Positions 43,376-54,922 of a stretch of DNA of 64,000 nucleotides are shown here, one piece after another (the stretch's first letter is position 1; every line of letters starts with the position of its first letter). The stretch lies in assembly GCA_021432635.1 (NCBI GenBank), contig MU270023.1:806001-870000 (forward strand), read 5' to 3'. Source of the DNA: Thozetella sp. PMI_491 (taxonomy: Eukaryota > Ascomycota > Sordariomycetes > Chaetosphaeriales > Chaetosphaeriaceae). The notes below the pieces were generated by a model that made no database searches, was not told the origin of the DNA, and was given only the letters and a program-made list of their open reading frames with translations. The position numbers were made by a program, and so were the translations under genes.

Positions 43376-46162
43376 TCAGACGCCAGTCCAGAAGAAGCTC
43401 TCCTCCAACGTGAATGTATCGGAGATGAGCTCGTCCCGCGGGTCGGCGCTCCGTGCAAGAATAACTCGGAACGATCCCTGCTCAGCGAGCCACTTCTCAT
43501 GCTCTTCGCTCCAATACGACAGGGCATATTTATCGAGGGTGATTTTGGTGTTCACCGTCTCGCCAACCTTGACCCGAACTTTGGCGAATGCTTTCAGCTC
43601 CTTAAGGGGGCGGTCGTTCGCGCACTCGACGTCTTGAATATAAACCTGAACGACTTCCGCGCCGTCCCGAGCCCCTATGTTGCGGATGTCGATGGCAATA
43701 TCCATCGACATTGCTCCTTCTAGGAAACGAAAGGACTTGGGAACCTCGATGTTAGAATACTCAAAGGTCGTATACGACAGTCCATGTCCGAAATAGAACA
43801 TGGGAGGGTTCTGGAGCTTTTCGTAATATCGATAGCCCAAGAAGACACCCTCACCATACATGACCTCACGGAGTCCCTTCCCGAAGTTTAAAAAGGCCGG
43901 GGTGTCTTGAAGCCGCTTCGGAAAGGTGATTGAGAGTCGTCCATTTGGGTTGATCTTGCCGAAAAGCACATCCGCCATGCCGTTGCCGGTCTCTTGGCCC
44001 CCGTACCACGCATGGAGCACAGTGCTGGCCTGGTCGATCCACGGCATGGTCACAGGACAACCGGATTGGTTAATGACAATCTGCCACAAGGGATTAGTCA
44101 AGCCCGACGGAAGCTCCAAGTTTAGCCACTTTACCGTTCGCGGGTTGGCTCGAACGACTGCCTCGATGAGCTTGTTGAGTGCGGGAGGTAGTTCCAGATC
44201 GCTGCGGTCGATCGCCTCGCTCTCCCAGTCAGGGTTGAGTCCCCCAATGACAATAGGCACGTCGACATTCTTAGCTAGCTCGACAGCTTCTTCAAGCCCC
44301 TTGACCGGGTCGATCTTCTCGCAGCAGCCGATTCTCAGGCCTCCAGCATTCGCCGCACCGGCCTTGGCTTTAATGCCACCATTGCTGAGGATGACGGTAA
44401 TCTGGTATTTTGACCCTACCTTCACGGCTACGTCGGCAGTCACTTCCATGCTACATTGGTTGAACATGGGCGTCTGAGTCGTCTTTTCGGGTTTGGAGGT
44501 GAACAAGTCAACAGCTTCTTGGCCGTCGATGAACATCTTACCCCTCCCGAGCACGCCTAGCCCGAACTGCATAGTTGTGGTCTTGGGAGCTGTGTATGTC
44601 GTGGTGACTCGAAGCCAGTAGAAGCCTCCCGAAACGCAGGGCGGGAGGCTATCGGCAAAGAACATCTGCCCCTGTGTTGCCGTCTCTGTTGCTAGCGGCT
44701 TCGAGTCAGACCTTTCTGCGGGCTCTTCCAAGAACCATTCTAGGAAATATCCGACCTGCTCGGTGCCCGGGACCGTAATATCGCGCTCAAGTAGCGGGGT
44801 AAACATGTGGGCTGGTGCGTTGTTAGCATTTCAGACTACAGCCCAGGCCCAGGCCGTCTGCTTTGGGGCTCCTGACCATAGGCTCCGACCGCCGTCTGTA
44901 TGTTCTCAAAGCCAACTACCTCTGCGATGGCCTCAAGCGGGGTGACGATATAGTGCGGCCGAAGGTCGGCAGAGCCACCTCCGCACACGGTGGGATACTG
45001 GACAGCCGGTCCGATGAGACCGTAGCTTTGCTTTTTTGAGGCATCCAGAGGTAAAACTGACCGGTCATTCTTAAGCAGCACGATAGAGTCGCCAGCAATT
45101 TGCCTACACACTTTTCGTTTTTCTAGCGTGTCTCCTTCTTCTCGGCTTCCCTTCTCGTATTGTAGGGCGGGGCGGACCTTGTTGAGAAGATTGAGAAGAT
45201 TCCGGACCCGGAGATCGACTGTTGCTTCCCTAACCTTTCTGCATTGGACGGCCCAGTATAAGAGACGGTTTCTCCATCTTGTAGGGCCGGGCATTTCCAG
45301 ATCTAGGCCTGCGTTGACCGCCTCGGACGTGCTGTACGTGCCAAACCAGTCACTGACAACAAGGCCGTCCCAGCCCCATTCTTTTCGCAGGAGATCGTTC
45401 AGCAGCCAGGGGTCTTCGCTTGCGTGGACCCCGTTGATCTGGTGGTAGGCCGCCATAAACGACCACGGATTTGACTTGTCCACGGCGATCTGGAACGGCA
45501 AAAGATGGAGCTCGCGCAATGTTCTCTCGCTGACGCGAATGGCATCTTCAAGCGCCCATTTCGACTGGTCGTGGGCCGCGAAGTGCTTGATGCATGCGGC
45601 GACTCCTTGCTCTTGGATACCGTTGATGTAGCCGGACGCAAGCGTGCCACTGAGGATGGGGTCCTCTCCAAAAGCCTCAAAGCCTCGCCCTAGCAGTGGT
45701 GATCGCTGCAGACAGACGGTTGGACCTAGCACCACATGAACACCTTTTTCCTTGGCTTCCAGTCCGAGAACTCGCCCTGCGGCGTGCATCAAGTCCCGGT
45801 CGAAAGTAGCTCCCATTCCAGAGGCCGCAGGCAACATGCATCCTCTGGGCTATTATATCTCATTACCAAGTGAATCTCGCGATTAGCTAGGTCAAGAGGA
45901 CATACCCCGTTAAAGAACCGAGTCCCTCTCACGCCATGGGGTCCATCTGATAGCTTTTTGATCCTGTGAGTCGGTTGTACTACGCATCACAATTCCTAAG
46001 CTTCTGGGGGCGACAAACAGTGATAGACGGGATGCCTAGTCGTTCTAACGGCAGTGTGCAATTGCTGTCTTTGCCGCCTAATAAGAGGACTTTCTCATCG
46101 AGGGTCAACTCCTGTATGGTAGCAGCCACCTCAATAGGCTGGGTAAGAATTGGAGAAGCCAT
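43376..46162 (-). CDS. GH3 beta-glucosidase with probable PA14 insert
   Basis: Four exons on the minus strand: 46162-46019, 45953-45906, 45849-44877 and 44811-43376; 866 residues. All joins give family sequence (GIPSIT|LSDGPHGVRGTRFFNG, VGAYA|HMFTPLL). The first intron would end AAAAAG, an unusual acceptor, needed for frame. The GH3 N-domain includes KHFAAHDQ and the nucleophile Asp in VVSDWFGTYS (about residue 231). The C-domain contains RIGCCEKIDP, then WYGGQETGNGMADVLFG and a fibronectin-III-like C-terminus. The insert (residues about 400-530: GYFLEWFLEE, GRGKMFIDGQEAVDLF) has the look of a PA14 domain, as in fungal beta-glucosidases of this subgroup. No signal peptide, so it is probably cytosolic and hydrolyses imported beta-glucosides. 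It is divergent from the Zn2Cys6 gene and near a sugar transporter. Confidence 0.93.
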
Positions 46163-46405
46163 GATGGCTGGTCGTGTCGGTGATTCTTGAAGAGACTGGA
46201 ATCAGGCTATTTCACACATAGAACCTTTTCATGATGTAGCTGAGTCTTGCTTTATAAAGGCCTAAGATGTATAGGTAATTACCGGTGCTACTTAGGTAAA
46301 CATATCGACCCTGAGCTCGGGCTGTTATGAGCCGAGCGTTCTTTCAGTGAGCCGCAGTCGATACCGGCGGTTGCCTCAGCCTTGCCATTCCATTTCGCAA
46401 TACCT

Positions 46406-46418
46406 CCGCGGCCGATTT
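46406..46418 (+). promoter_or_regulatory. Cluster motif copy 1 (CCGCGGCCGATTT)
   Basis: Lies 244 bp upstream of the GH3 start and 245 bp upstream of the regulator start. Identical to copies 2 and 3 for ten bases, with one T/A change after that. Confidence 0.5.
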
Positions 46419-46598
46419 ACCACCAATTTAGGGTCATTGTTTACTCCGCACCCGCATGCAGTGATGCGGACTATTTCGCCGCTAGCAGGGGTTAGCGAGT
46501 ATCCCGCCTACACAGTTGGCAGCACTGTGTGAAACGGGCTTGGCGCCAACCTAGGGACGGAGCCGGTGGAAATAAATGAAGGGCCACTGCCACTGTGG

Positions 46599-46612
46599 CC
46601 GCGGCCGAATTT
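46599..46612 (+). promoter_or_regulatory. Cluster motif copy 2 (CCGCGGCCGAATTT)
   Basis: Lies about 50 bp upstream of the regulator ATG, and could therefore serve in autoregulation. Identical over 14 bases to copy 3 upstream of the transporter. Confidence 0.5.
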
Positions 46613-46662
46613 GTCCTGCCTCCATCTCTACTACCCTCTTACGCAAGTCATCTACAGCTCTG

Positions 46663-48512
46663 ATGCCAACTAGGCCTCCCTTGGGGTCCGTAAGGGCCTG
46701 CGATCCTTGCAGGCAACGCAAGATGAAGGCAAGGTACGCTAGACAACTCCGCTCCTTGCTCGCCGACTAAGGTTAACTGGAGCTTATGTGGAAGTCCCCC
46801 TTACCCTAGATGCCAATCGTGTGGGACACGGAAGCTCATGTACGTGCTTCGCATGTCAGTGTGATTTCACGCGTCCATGCTCCTGCTGTGTAATCTCGTC
46901 ACGAGCATGCTCGTATGACCTTCCGCCCCGCAAACGTGGGCCAAAGGGTCCTCGAGTGCGCCCCTACCCAGGACCCCAAAGCCCAATCGCTGTCATGCCG
47001 GCCAGCTTCCTGGCTTCGGGATCAGGCGGGGTAGCGGCCGCCGAGGATGGCAGTGCGGCTAGAGAGCAATGGAAACTCCAAAGTTTACACCACGAACTAA
47101 TTTCAGGGATCCGCGACAAGGTGCCGCTCACTCCCCTCCCAGAGATTGTGCATCACTGCCTGTCACTCTTCTTCCAGCGTTCTTTTCCAACATTGCCCAT
47201 TTGTCATGAACCAACTCTTCGAAAGATGGCCAAGGATTTGTTTGAGCGGGCAGAGTGTTTAGACTCCATCTATACAGACCCTGGCACCCCCTCGGCCCGG
47301 ATCAGATGCATGAGGTCCTTTGGGCTGGTCACTGCCGTGTGTGCCGCAACATCGCTCGTCCACCAGAAGTGCTGCCTTCATTTTGGCGATACAACAGGAC
47401 CTCTGTTTCTGGAAGCAGCGCGCCGTATGCTGCGGGAATACGAGGACCATGATATCCAGAACCCCGATTCTAGCTCTCTGCAGATTCGCATGCTGCTGTC
47501 AACTTGCTTCCAGCACTATGCGGGTGAAAACGCCTTGGCTTGGCATGTGGTATCCCAGGCCGGACTTATTGCACGACAGATGTGCCTCTACACCGAGAAA
47601 GCAGTAATGCAGCACGATCCTCTGGAGTCTACCCTCCTCCGCCTATCTTTCTGGACCCTCCATATGGCAGATAGTACTGCCGCATGTGTGCAGAACCGGG
47701 GAGTAGTGCTCCAAGAATCCCTCTTTAATACATCTATCGATTTGGAAGAGTTCGGCTTGAACCAGGTCCCACTCATTGATACCGATAGTGTGTATTATGA
47801 GGAGGGGTTCGAGAGGTCGCTACTATCTGGTTTCCACACCATGCGTCGCCTGTGGACTGTTGGCGCCAAGCTCATGCTAGCCATCCGTGCGTACGGTAGA
47901 GACGGTCCGGTGGAGAAACGAGATGGCTCTTCAGTGACGGAAAATGATATACAGCACATCTCGGAACTTTACGCTGAGGTTCTGGGTGCTCTCGACACTA
48001 TGCCACCTTCGTTACAGTCTGCGATCAGTGCCCCCACATCCGAGAATGCCATGGAAGCGTACCGCGCATCATGCTATACGTCTCAACGGTTTCGATTGTT
48101 GTCTGCTTACCACTCCTTGAAGCTCATGATGATATATCAGTGCGGACAGCATGGCCTAGTCCGGGCACTTGGGTTTCGAGAGGAACCAGCAGTGATTACC
48201 ATGGAGAAGATCAGGACCGCGCGGGACTACATTCACAATTTGCAGAGCGTGCCATTTCACTACATCAAATGCAACGGTGAAACAGGGGTGAGTCTATTTC
48301 CGTCCTTGGGGCGCATGGGCTAACCCGGGTAGGCCGAATTGATGCGAGTTGTCGGCAGCGCACTCCTCGAGATTTGTCAAAATTCACCAGACGCCCAGAG
48401 CAGACAGCAGGCGGACGCTCTCTTGTCCATGCTACTTAATATCCTGGCAAGATTTGACTCACGTGCTCTGTCAGAATCTCTTCAGCAACGTACCAACTCT
48501 GGGGTCAACTAG
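46663..48512 (+). CDS. Zn2Cys6 fungal-specific transcription factor
   Basis: Three exons: 46663-46728, 46860-48287 and 48333-48512; 557 residues. The zinc cluster is split by the first intron: exon 1 ends ACDPCRQRKMK and exon 2 begins CDFTRPCSCCVISSRACSYD, giving C-x2-C-x6-C-x5-C-x2-C-x6-C. To keep the frame this intron must use a GC donor (AAG|GCAAGG) with GTCAG acceptor; the nearby GT alternative yields a stop. A basic linker PPRKRGPKGPR follows the cluster. The middle region (LSLFFQRSFPTLPICHEPT, LLSTCFQHYAGENALAWHVVSQAGLIARQM) is the fungal-specific transcription factor domain typical of regulators of carbohydrate genes. The second intron is GTGAGT...GGGTAG. Nuclear. Inferred to regulate the adjacent GH3 and transporter genes. 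Confidence 0.9.
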
Positions 48513-48658
48513 AAAGCTAAGGGTCAATAAAACAAAGAGAAAAGAGACTAGGTTATGTGTGGTTCAAGACGTCAGAGGTGCCCTAGGCTCCCGTTTGGTG
48601 ACAATTTCGAACGGTCATGCCTGTAACAAGAGTCCTTCTACACCCTCTTGTCACATCT

Positions 48659-50471
48659 TTAGTCAACCCTCTCGTTGCGCAGGCGCTGGTTCGCCGTCTC
48701 CGTCTTCGCGAAGTTCCAAGCCTTGACCTTTTTCTCAAACAGCTCATCTAGCTCTGCGGCACTTCGCCTATGATCGGTGTCAGCTTTGTAAAGTCTCCGT
48801 AGAGAGAACAAGTTCTTAAAGACGTACCCTTTAGTCTCTGGGACAATATAGAACCCTAGGGCCACGGCAATACCGCCAATCCCTGCGTAGAACCAGCCGG
48901 TCTTGTAGCCCCAGTTCCACTGGTTTGTATTTACCATGTAGGGCACCAAGAAGTCCATAATGAGGCCGATTATCGAATTCGCAGCCTGGGCAAATCCCGA
49001 GGTGTAGGGCCGAAGACGTTGAGATGACGTTTCACCGACTAGAGAGGCACAGGCAGAGCCTAGTCCAACCATACCGGCATCTGTAGATATGTATTAGCGA
49101 CTCGCCAATCGATGATATTCGCTATCGGTCCAGGACGTACTCCAGAAGCAGGCAAAGAGAACAAAGACATAGACCGTCGCTGAAGTCTGGGGGGTGACAC
49201 CAATAATTCCGACGACGACACAGCTGATCCAGGAAACAGTGACTGCGGCAAGAGATAGCGGTCGCCGGCCGATCTTGTCTGCCGTCAGGATGAAGAATAT
49301 AACAGAAGCAACCTGGATGGAGGTGGTGATGCACTTGATGGTGAATGGGTTGGGGATACCGGCCTGCTGGAAGAAGTAGGTCGCGAACGACGAGAAGAGC
49401 TTCAGTCCAATAGCCTGCTGCGCAACGGGCCCCCAAGCCGAGATCAAGGTCCGGCGCCCATCGGTTCCCCGGAAGATCGACCACCATTTCTCGCTTCGCT
49501 GCAGGGCTGCTACTGCCCGTTCGTGCTCCACAAGTTGGGCTATCAACTCGTACTGGTGATCGACGTTGTAGTTAGGTACGTTGCGGTGGAGTCTTGCGAG
49601 GGTTTTCTTGGCCTCCACCTCGCGGCCCTGCGCAACTAGCCAAGGCGGAGACTCGGGCAGGATAATATAGATAAGGAGCATGACGCCAATGTGGCCCCAT
49701 TGGCTGTAGACTGCCGTGGTCCAGTTGTACGGGCTGTTGGTGTTGATGGTCTGGAGGGCGATCTGAGCAAAAAAAGAGCCAATCGTCCACCAGAAGCTGT
49801 AGAACATGGTCAGAGCACCTCGAATGCGAACAGGGGCAAGCTCGGCGATATAAGGCTGGATGATAGCCTGCAAACTCCCCACGCCAATGCCGGCGAGCAG
49901 TTTGGCAACTATCCAGATCTGCCACTGCCTCGCAAGGGACTCAGCTAGGACACTAGCAAACAAAACTACCCAGAGCCAGTACATGGCCATCTTTCTCCCG
50001 TACTGCGCCGAAATGAATGGAATGGTGACCAGACCGACGATCTGACCCGCCGACATGGTCGATCCCCAGCTGCTGAGGTAAATGGAGGCGAGGTAGTGCG
50101 CGCCGCTGCCGTTAGTATCGGTGGCAAATTGCTCGATAAAGCCTCTGTTAGCCACAATGCTGGCGTTGATGCTGGAGAGGGCCTGGTTAGACTCGTCGCG
50201 AGAAGAACAAAAGGGTGTTCACAAACCCAATCTGGTAGCCCTCAGTGCCGGCGCTGAATGCCGCAGCAAAGCACATAGCGGAAACAATTTTGAACGTCTT
50301 GACGGTTTCCCATAGCGTCAGCTCCTCGTAGCCCGTGGACGACTGTCCTCTGGCCGCGGCATCAATGACAATCTCGCCCGGCTTTAGTTGGTCTTCAATA
50401 TGTGCCTCGGCAGACATGGTGGGATGGATAGCCTGTCCGGCTTCCAACTTGGTCGACTTCTCGGGCGTCAT
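48659..50471 (-). CDS. MFS sugar transporter (maltose/lactose permease-like)
   Basis: Three exons on the minus strand: 50471-50223, 50182-49141 and 49080-48659; 570 residues (552 from a second ATG, MSAEAHIEDQ). Introns are GTGAAC...AACCAG (only 40 bp) and GTACGT...CTACAG (60 bp). Joins give GYQIGF|ALSSINASIVANRGF and FACFW|NAGMVGLGSA. Twelve hydrophobic segments are visible. Sugar-porter motifs are GRK in the loop after helix 2 (SAQYGRKMAMYW), PESPPWLVAQGR after helix 6, DKIGRRPLS in the second half and VPETKGY at the end. The closest family is fungal alpha-glucoside/lactose permease-type sugar:proton symporters. It is a tail-to-tail neighbour of the regulator and close to the GH3 gene, which supports uptake of a disaccharide or glucoside that the GH3 enzyme hydrolyses inside the cell. 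Confidence 0.93.
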
Positions 50472-52235
50472 GGCGAAGAGAGAGCGGCGATAAGATGCCT
50501 GCGAGTGCTCCCTCGGACACAGTATTCTGGGAAGGGTGACCTTCTTATATCGGCCAACCCATCGGCGACAAAAAGCCCGAGATGGTCTACTCGCTCGTTC
50601 GGGCCAGATATCTGCACGACCCGGCGCCTTGGGTCGACTCCGAAGCTAGTGCATGGGCCAGGCAGCTGGTTTGGTAGTAGGAAGACAAGCGAGCCCAAGA
50701 TGAAGGAACGGTTCTAGCTGAACACTTGGTGCTCGGTAGCTAAGGGGCTCAACCCCACGGGGGAAACGCCCGGGTCCGGGGATGGACGCTACCTGAGCCT
50801 TCAATTGGGAAAGTGCATGCTCAGGAGGTAACTTAGCAGACCTCGGACCTGGCTGGCCAATGGGCGTTGTCTCGATGGTGGATCGGCGAGCACGGGACGG
50901 GACAGGGGCATGGCAGTCGATTTTCATGGAGCGTTTGGCGTGGCGTGTAATTCCGCCGCGGCCGAATTTTGAAGCGTGAAGTAGCACCGGCAAGGCCTGC
51001 CTAGTGCCTCTAATTCTGCCGGAAGTGCTTCCACTGTGTGGGCCTTCTTCAAATACGCGTATAAGCTTGGAGCCCAGCCTATCGTGATCGGAGCTAGTGA
51101 GCTCTATTACGAGAACAGTGCTCTCCTCTCATTAGAGATGTTCTAGTGCACAATGCAACGTTGAAGACGTTCTACAGAACTAATCTAGACTTGAAATCGA
51201 GGGTACTATTAGTGTCACCGGAGGCCAGACCTTGGCGGTTGTCTTCACATTTATACCCGAGTTGCTCTGGAACAGTCATCCTCTTCTAGGGGAGTAATCA
51301 ACACTAAAATGTCTCAGTCAACAAGTAGGCTCGTTATTGTAACGGCGATCAGCACTGGATAAAACATAATATCAGGTACCTCAGCAGACGACCAGAGCCC
51401 CCATCCATTTCCCCAACTGAGCGCCCCTTCAAGCCACACCGTCCTATGGGGGAATAATTCTGATTAAGGGAATGTTTGCAGCCTTGATATTGCCCTAATT
51501 TATGTCTTACATAGTAGGAGAAATTTCCTTGTTCAGTATGCCAACAAACATATTTTCAAAGCGCTAGAAATCTATGAGCATAACTTACCCCACTGTACAT
51601 CTCAACCAAGAAATGGAAGTACGAGAACCGTCGACTGTCCCACTGCCCCACTTCCGCCCCACGAAGGTGCTCGACTGCCTGGACACCGGACCCGAATCCC
51701 GAATACACCGAGTCTCCATGAGGGTGCCAGAAAGAGACAATCCCCCAGGACCCGGAAATGACATATACGTAAATTTAATAAGAAAGGAACAGATGGGGAA
51801 CCGGGAACAAAGCAAGCCATAGGCTACCCTGGGAGACAATAAAGAGTGTCTTGTGCGAAACCCGTCATCCGCGCCATAAAATAAAGGCCGGTATTGCCAC
51901 CCATTCATGTCGCACCATTATTCATACCCGATCGCTGTTATGGCCAACTCTCTACTGCAAGGACTTTATCGTTTATACCATACTAAAACTTTGTGGATTG
52001 GGTATTTCTGAGATGGATAAGGCTAACTGCCTGCAAAGAAACCACAGCGAACGCTCGGCCAACCATCTGCTAAAAACTGTAAGTAGTCGAAGCCAAACCC
52101 GATGGCTGGAAAGTAATACGACGATAATCTCGTCTTGGCCTCGCAGTATCAAAATACTCTTGCAAACACCCATGTTCCCGGTCATTCATCATAATCTGAC
52201 CGCGCAGCTTCATCCGCGCAGGTCTTGGTTCACAC
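50472..52235. other. Transporter promoter and gene-free region
   Basis: The first 500 bp are the transporter promoter with one cluster motif at 50956. The rest is A/T-richer without a supported gene. A minus-strand frame at 51585-51908 is discussed under rejected items. Confidence 0.45.
50956..50970 (+). promoter_or_regulatory. Cluster motif copy 3 (CCGCGGCCGAATTTT)
   Basis: Located 485 bp upstream of the transporter start. Fourteen bases are identical to the copy near the regulator ATG. Confidence 0.5.
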
Positions 52236-52814
52236 TCAGCAACTCATCTCAATGTCCGCCATCTGGTCATCAAATTGTTCCCCGTTGGTAAGCTCCCGGT
52301 CGTTACTGTCGGCCATATCCAGATCTTGAGGGATATCCTCAGCCAGTGTTTCATCCCGGCCGACTTCAGCATCGCCGTTGGAGTTGTTTTCTCTCATCTG
52401 ACGCGGCCGCGCATACCCATACCGTGAATAGGTCTCTGGCTCGCCGGTTGCGAGGTTCACGGCGTGGCCAGTCCAGTCGAGATGGTGGAAGAGGTAGTTT
52501 CGACTGATAAATTTGACGTTACAGGTCAGACAAGTCAGTCGTCGGTCGACGTCTAGCCCGAGCCTCCTCGCTATGCGGCTCGGCGGCTTTGGTGCGACAC
52601 TCGATTCGCCAATGTATGCAATGTCTTCAGGCATGCTGAGAAACGGTGGATCGTTCCAGTCGGGCTCGGCTGGCGCGGTGAGATTGGGAGTTGTATCAGC
52701 CATTGCAACTGCCGAGTCCGTTTCGCTCCACGCCCTGGACCGCTTCGGAACCTCGGTTTCCCCTTCAGCATCCGAGAAGGAGGACTTCCTTTTCCGGGTA
52801 GCCTTTATTGCCAT
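52236..52814 (-). CDS. C2H2 zinc-finger-like protein
   Basis: Intronless, 192 residues from the ATG at 52814 (MAIKATRKRKSSFSDAEGE). An in-frame upstream ATG at 52967 would add 51 residues without supporting features. The N-terminus has a basic nuclear-localisation-like stretch (KATRKRK, VPKRSR). Residues about 105-130 read LTCLTCNVKFISRNYLFHHL and continue DWTGHA, a C-x2-C-x12-H-x5-H pattern close to a single C2H2 finger. The C-terminal third is very acidic (DIPQDLDMADSNDRE). It is probably a nuclear protein. Function unknown. Confidence 0.68.
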   Translation of the reverse strand: MAIKATRKRKSSFSDAEGETEVPKRSRAWSETDSAVAMADTTPNLTAPAEPDWNDPPFLSMPEDIAYIGESSVAPKPPSRIARRLGLDVDRRLTCLTCNVKFISRNYLFHHLDWTGHAVNLATGEPETYSRYGYARPRQMRENNSNGDAEVGRDETLAEDIPQDLDMADSNDRELTNGEQFDDQMADIEMSC

Positions 52815-53674
52815 ATTTGGTGGGGGCGAGATGAAGTTTGCGTGGCTGGGATAGATGACTCCTCTAGAGTGGGAGGCAGTATATCTCTTCCATATCGTAC
52901 GCGGCGCACACAAAGCTATTAAGTACTTGAACATAAGATGGCGAGATCTAGGGGTCCTAGGCAGCACTGCAGTGCCTGGTTGGTTGCCTCCGCTCTCACC
53001 TTGCAGCTACCTGTTAGCACCCTTGGCACCCAGCCACGCCGGATCGGATCCCGATTTGGGCAGTGATGCTCCACACTCCCGCCAAAATCGATTTACAGAA
53101 CCCAACTCGAGAAAACCACAAAAAGGTCGACCGAATCATCCGAGGGCTACTAATACAATAATAGCTTAATGCTTCCCTTTTTTCCGAATGCGCCGGCCGA
53201 AACGCTTCGATACCGCTAGACACGGGCACCATCGGCGGCAAACAACCTGGCCTCGCTATTGAATCCAGTTCCGTGAAGGCCTAATCAGGCTCTTAAGCGA
53301 TTGGCTCAGCGATTACAGTTTTTAATAGGAATCGCTTAATGCTCCGCCACCGTAACGCTGGTAAGTTCCAACTCGCACCCGCATCTACCTTCACGATTAC
53401 TTCTGAGCCTGAGATCATCATCGCAAGCCATATGCGGATAGCTCTTTCGAACTCAAAGTTTGGCCATGAACACAGGCTGTAGTTTGCTACCTGAAGTCGG
53501 CGTGGAGCTTCTCGGGGGGCTAGAAGGTGTTAGAATGTGTGGCCAGGAATGTTACCAGCACTGGGCAAGGCGAGGGGAACCCGGCAGTATGAATAGAAAC
53601 ATTTCAAAGTGCGACTTGGTATAAATATCTAGCCCCCTTGCCACCTCTCCTTCTCGACATAGTTAGGCTGCTAC
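52815..53674. other. Intergenic region
   Basis: Upstream of the C2H2-like gene and downstream of the GFA-type gene. No gene, repeat or RNA supported. Confidence 0.4.
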
Positions 53675-54210
53675 TCACTCGAATTGCATCTTCTGCTGGG
53701 CCCCTTGCACCGGGGTCAACCACTCCACCTTGCGAGACGTCCAGAGCTCAACGTCCGGCGTTTGCCCAACAATGCCCTTGGGGGTAACCGCCTCCTTGTC
53801 GATACTCCCAGCCTGGATCATGTAGACCGGTTTGAACGCGTCGGCCTCGCTCTCTTTTAGCAGAACGGCGCTACATTCGCTGCAGAAGCGGTAGCCAATC
53901 TCGACGCCGATTTCCTGGATAAAGCTGTTGTACTTCACGAGAGACTCGCCGGAAGTCCAAGTAAAGCTCGTGCGCGGCACCAGGACGTTGTATGTGAAGG
54001 CCGTGCCCGAGAGCTTTTGGCATTCATTGCAGTGGCAGATGGCCTAGAGACAGTGTTAGAGCCATGGACATGTGATCCTGGGTGCGTCCTTTCGATGACT
54101 TGGGTCTCCAGCTGACGCTGGCAGAAGAGAAGTTGTACACATACCTTTCCGGCAGGCTCACCACTGAAAGAGTAGGTGACCTTTTTGCAGACGCAGCTTC
54201 CCGTCGGCAT
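53675..54210 (-). CDS. GFA/CENP-V-type zinc protein (glutathione-dependent formaldehyde-activating family)
   Basis: Two exons, 54210-54145 and 54043-53675; 144 residues. The intron is GTATGT...CTCTAG and the join gives PAGK|AICHCNECQK. Zinc ligands of the family are all present: C-V-C in GSCVCKK, C-H-C-x2-C in ICHCNEC, and C-x2-C in YRFCSECSAVL. FTYNVLVPRTSF and ALKPVYMIQAG-type strands (here FKPVYMIQAGSID) fit the GFA beta fold, and the length is normal. Members were named for adding glutathione to formaldehyde, but most fungal paralogues have unknown substrates. It is probably cytosolic. Confidence 0.9.
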
Positions 54211-54922
54211 GGTCACAGTCGTTCGAAATTTGCTTACTTCTGGGGTATGATGTGAGGATGGCGTCAAAGTTATAGGGCGACTTGCCTGGAAGCAGCGAGA
54301 TAGACGCAAAACGAATATCTGAAAGAGGTAGGATACCTAAGTCACTTACTTATACCTGCACATTCGCAATGTAGGCAATTTCTGGGTCCTGGCAAAACTT
54401 AGCAACGGCCAACCACGCTACCCCGGCACTATCCATAAAGGAGGGGCGTTGGTGGCAGTGTCGCACAGCAGCTCAGCTGTCTGACGTGAGCAGCCAAGGC
54501 TTGAGCCTCCCTTCAACGAACAGGCGCAGAGCCTCTAGAGCGCGGGGGATCTAGCAAGGTAGCTGTGCGAGACCGACAGGTGTGTCCACTAGACCGAAGG
54601 AAGCTAGGAGCGCGATCATCTACGTGGGCTCGCCTATTGATTCCCTTCTCTCTCAACGGAACAGTACTTGTCGGATGCAGCTATTGCTTGGCGGGAAGCA
54701 CGTGCGAGCAGAGGAGTAAGCTCCGTCGATGTGCGGAATTAGTGAAAACTCCTTTCATGGACATTTATACGAGCGTGTGCCCCGAAATTAGCTTGGGATA
54801 ATATAGCATTTATCGGTATCCCGCCGAACTGGGCCGTAAGATACAGCCATACAGAGTAGAGATGACCCCAGTATTGTATATGGAGGAATACGACCGAGCC
54901 TATCGGCAGAAAAACGAAACCT
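54211..54922. other. Intergenic region
   Basis: Promoter of the GFA-type gene and the 3' flank of the aldo/keto reductase. No gene supported. Confidence 0.4.

Larger units (their letters stand above)
46163..46662. promoter_or_regulatory. Bidirectional promoter of the sugar cluster
   Basis: The 500-bp region between the GH3 gene (-) and the Zn2Cys6 regulator (+). It holds two copies of CCGCGGCCGA(A/T)TT. The embedded CGGCCG is a zero-spaced CGG/CCG inverted pair, the kind of sequence Zn2Cys6 dimers may bind. CTTTATAAAGG at 46250-46260 is a palindromic TATA-like element on the GH3 side. Confidence 0.55.

Noticed and set aside
51585-51908. Minus-strand frame beginning near GADDGFRTR
   Set aside because: Such peptides often arise from translating tRNA-related or repeat DNA. 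The matching T-arm-like sequence (GTGCGAAACCC) is imperfect and no cloverleaf could be built, so neither a protein nor a tRNA is called.
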